Origin: Amphimedon queenslandica
Taxonomy: Eukaryota > Porifera > Demospongiae > Haplosclerida > Niphatidae
DNA: 64,000 nucleotides
Assembly: GCF_000090795.2 (NCBI RefSeq)
Contig: NW_003546513.1
Location: 50,765 to 114,764, forward strand
Direction: 5' to 3'
Part shown: positions 62,410 through 64,000 of the stretch, piece after piece
Layout: each line of letters starts with the position of its first letter
How positions within the stretch are numbered: the stretch's first letter is position 1
The notes under the pieces: generated by a model
What the model was told of the DNA's origin: nothing
Databases searched by the model: none
What the model saw: only the letters and a program-made list of their open reading frames with translations
Program-made: the position numbers and the translations under genes

Positions 62410-63330
62410 ATGGCTACCAGCAAAGAAGAAGAGAAGAAGCTCCTTCTTGAAAACTCCCCACTGTACGGTCGTATGTCTGTAGTGTGTCATACAGTGATAT
62501 TCCTCTATGCCACTGCCTTCTGGATTAACATTGGAGTCTTCCCCGTAACTTCCTTTATATCAATATTATTGAGTATATATTCTTTCTCATTTTAGTTTTT
62601 AACAAAGAAGTTAGGGATAGACACGGTCATATTTGGTTACCTCCAGACAGTCTCAGCCATTGCTCTTCTCCTCGGTGGGCCATTGTTTGGTCGAATGGGC
62701 GATATCTTTGGAGCTAAAATTGTCTTCTTGATATCTTTTGGAGGATCATTCTGTTTTTATTTCATCATGGCACTCGCTAATAATGCATTCCAGCTCTTTA
62801 TATCCCAGCTGTTCTCATTTGCTATGAACGCAATGCAATGTGAGTGAGTGTGTTTAAGACCCAGTACTTAAGAATTTGATACTTCGCCAGACCCCTTGAG
62901 ATTTTAAATTGTTTTTAGGTGCTCAAATGGTGATGACTGATGTCACAGGTACAAGAGGTATGCACTGTGCTATTTTTAGCTATGATGTAATGGTAATTGT
63001 TCTATTTATAGATCGTGCAGTAGCAATGGGACGGCTGACTGTGGCATATGGTTTAGGAATGATTGTAGGACCCACTCTTGGAGGGTGGGTCACTCTCTTC
63101 TTCAACGAGCAATATGCAGCTGGTTGGTTCATATTATTAGTATTATTATTATTGATTATTATTAATTATTAATTAGCTGCAGCTGCTTCTTTGATGGTTC
63201 TGGCATTTCTTATCATTTTGGTTGTGATGCCAATCAAAACTAAAGACCCTAGAAAAGTGGAAATACTTGAAATACCAGCAACTAATAATAATGGTAACGG
63301 TAACTGTAGTAATATTGTATGCTGGATAAA

Positions 63331-63387
<57 letters not shown>

Positions 63388-64000
63388 ATCAGATAAGAGT
63401 TTGTTCAATTTCAAGGCCATCTTCTCCCTCCTGCTCATACCCCAGGTGTTCTATCTCATCGGAGTCAAGACACTGGTTGGTATTCCAGCTGGAATATTCC
63501 ACTCAATGTTCTCAGTGGTTAATATGGAGAGGTTTGATCTAACTCCTGAAATGAACGGATACATACTAACTTACATTGGGATACTGACTGCAGTGAGTCC
63601 CTAGTGTACTGTGTACATGAGCTTTGGTATTCCATGAATGTAAATTATGAATTAGCTATACATGTACATGTCTATGTACACAAGTATTTATTAATTCTGG
63701 TATATTACCTTCAGTTAATGCAAGGTATTGGTATAAAGTGGTTCACTAGTAGATTCAGTGACTCTAAACTCATTCGTGTCTCCATTATTGTCATGTCATT
63801 GGCTTATCTTATGTTGGTAAGTGCAGCCATTACCTCTTCCTGTCTAGTAATCTTTATTTAGGTTCCTGTCAATACAATATGGCTCCTTGGTATCGTGTTG
63901 ATCCCAATGGTCATGTCACGTAGCTTGTTGAACACGGGTTGCTTCAAGCACATTAACCAAGAGCGTCTCTGATCAGCACACTGGTAATGATTACCAATAA
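62410..64000 (+). CDS. SLC22A18-like major facilitator transporter (3' end outside window)
   Basis: Multi-pass exporter of the MFS fold. Exons: 62410-62544, 62596-62839, 62919-62957, 63012-63122, 63183-63293, 63393-63592, 63715-63816 and 63862-63983, then the window ends. TM1 starts at VCHTVIFLYATAFWINIGVF; the MFS loop-2 motif appears as GGPLFGRMGDIFGAK; then GRLTVAYGLGMIVGPTLGG, as in SLC22A18 (ORCTL2). In the last visible exon the conserved frame shifts by one base near 63936-63938 (GGG). Up to SRSLLNT the frame is good, and after it the homologous-looking frame is LTKSVSDQ. This is a sequence error or a real lesion. An intron holds a long (CT)n run. Confidence 0.88.
63334..63385. repeat. 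(CT)n microsatellite
   Basis: About 25 CT units in an SLC22A18-like intron, running close to the acceptor at 63392 and serving as an extreme polypyrimidine tract. Confidence 0.9.

Overview
The window is eukaryotic nuclear DNA from an early-branching animal, most consistent with a demosponge such as Amphimedon queenslandica. This assignment is inference from the AT-rich sequence, the short GT-AG introns (many 45-90 bp), very dense gene packing, frequent TACATGTA words and a typical metazoan gene set; no database search was possible. I rebuilt about 22 genes by joining exons across introns and checking reading phase at the junctions. Nothing prokaryotic, viral or CRISPR-like was seen. Layout, left to right: (1) 1-9344, minus strand: three tandem organic anion transporter (SLCO/OATP) genes, the first cut by the window edge. 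(2) 10470-14176, minus: a PH-PDZ-proline-rich adaptor, head-to-head with an RBM24/38-type RNA-binding protein (14397-15544, plus). (3) 17278-20890, minus: cyclase-associated protein (CAP); then tandem repeats and one unresolved small gene (22377-23511, minus). (4) 23769-28710, plus: an SLC25 mitochondrial carrier and the oligosaccharyltransferase catalytic subunit STT3, the latter running into an assembly gap (28711-29336). (5) 29380-33902, plus: two tandem hnRNP/DAZAP1-like genes with two RRMs each. (6) 34102-40778, plus: mismatch-repair MSH6. (7) 41199-42949, minus: Rab32/38 GTPase, head-to-head with an SLC6 transporter (43332-45916, plus). (8) 46173-49988, minus: replicative helicase subunit MCM3, head-to-head with tRNA-splicing endonuclease subunit TSEN34 (50118-50990, plus). 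(9) 51123-55959, plus: three intronless tandem secreted GH16 beta-glucanase-like genes. (10) 56055-58512: TMEM18 (minus) head-to-head with archease (plus). (11) 58745-61485, minus: two tandem selenoprotein U (PRXL2-type) genes, each with an in-frame TGA in a U-x-x-C motif and a SECIS-like hairpin downstream. (12) 61634-62314, minus: a MIC26/27 (APOO/APOOL) cristae protein, head-to-head with an SLC22A18-like MFS transporter (62410 to the window end). The strongest non-genic signal is a repeat family with a roughly 186-bp period whose core is a perfect palindrome, CCCTGTACTATAGTACAGGG. It occurs as tandem arrays and single copies, mostly inside introns of at least seven genes. Most housekeeping genes sit in head-to-head pairs separated by 79 to about 380 bp, often with CACGTG E-boxes between them. 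TSEN34 and archease, both in tRNA splicing, lie on the same strand near each other, but I see no operon-like link.
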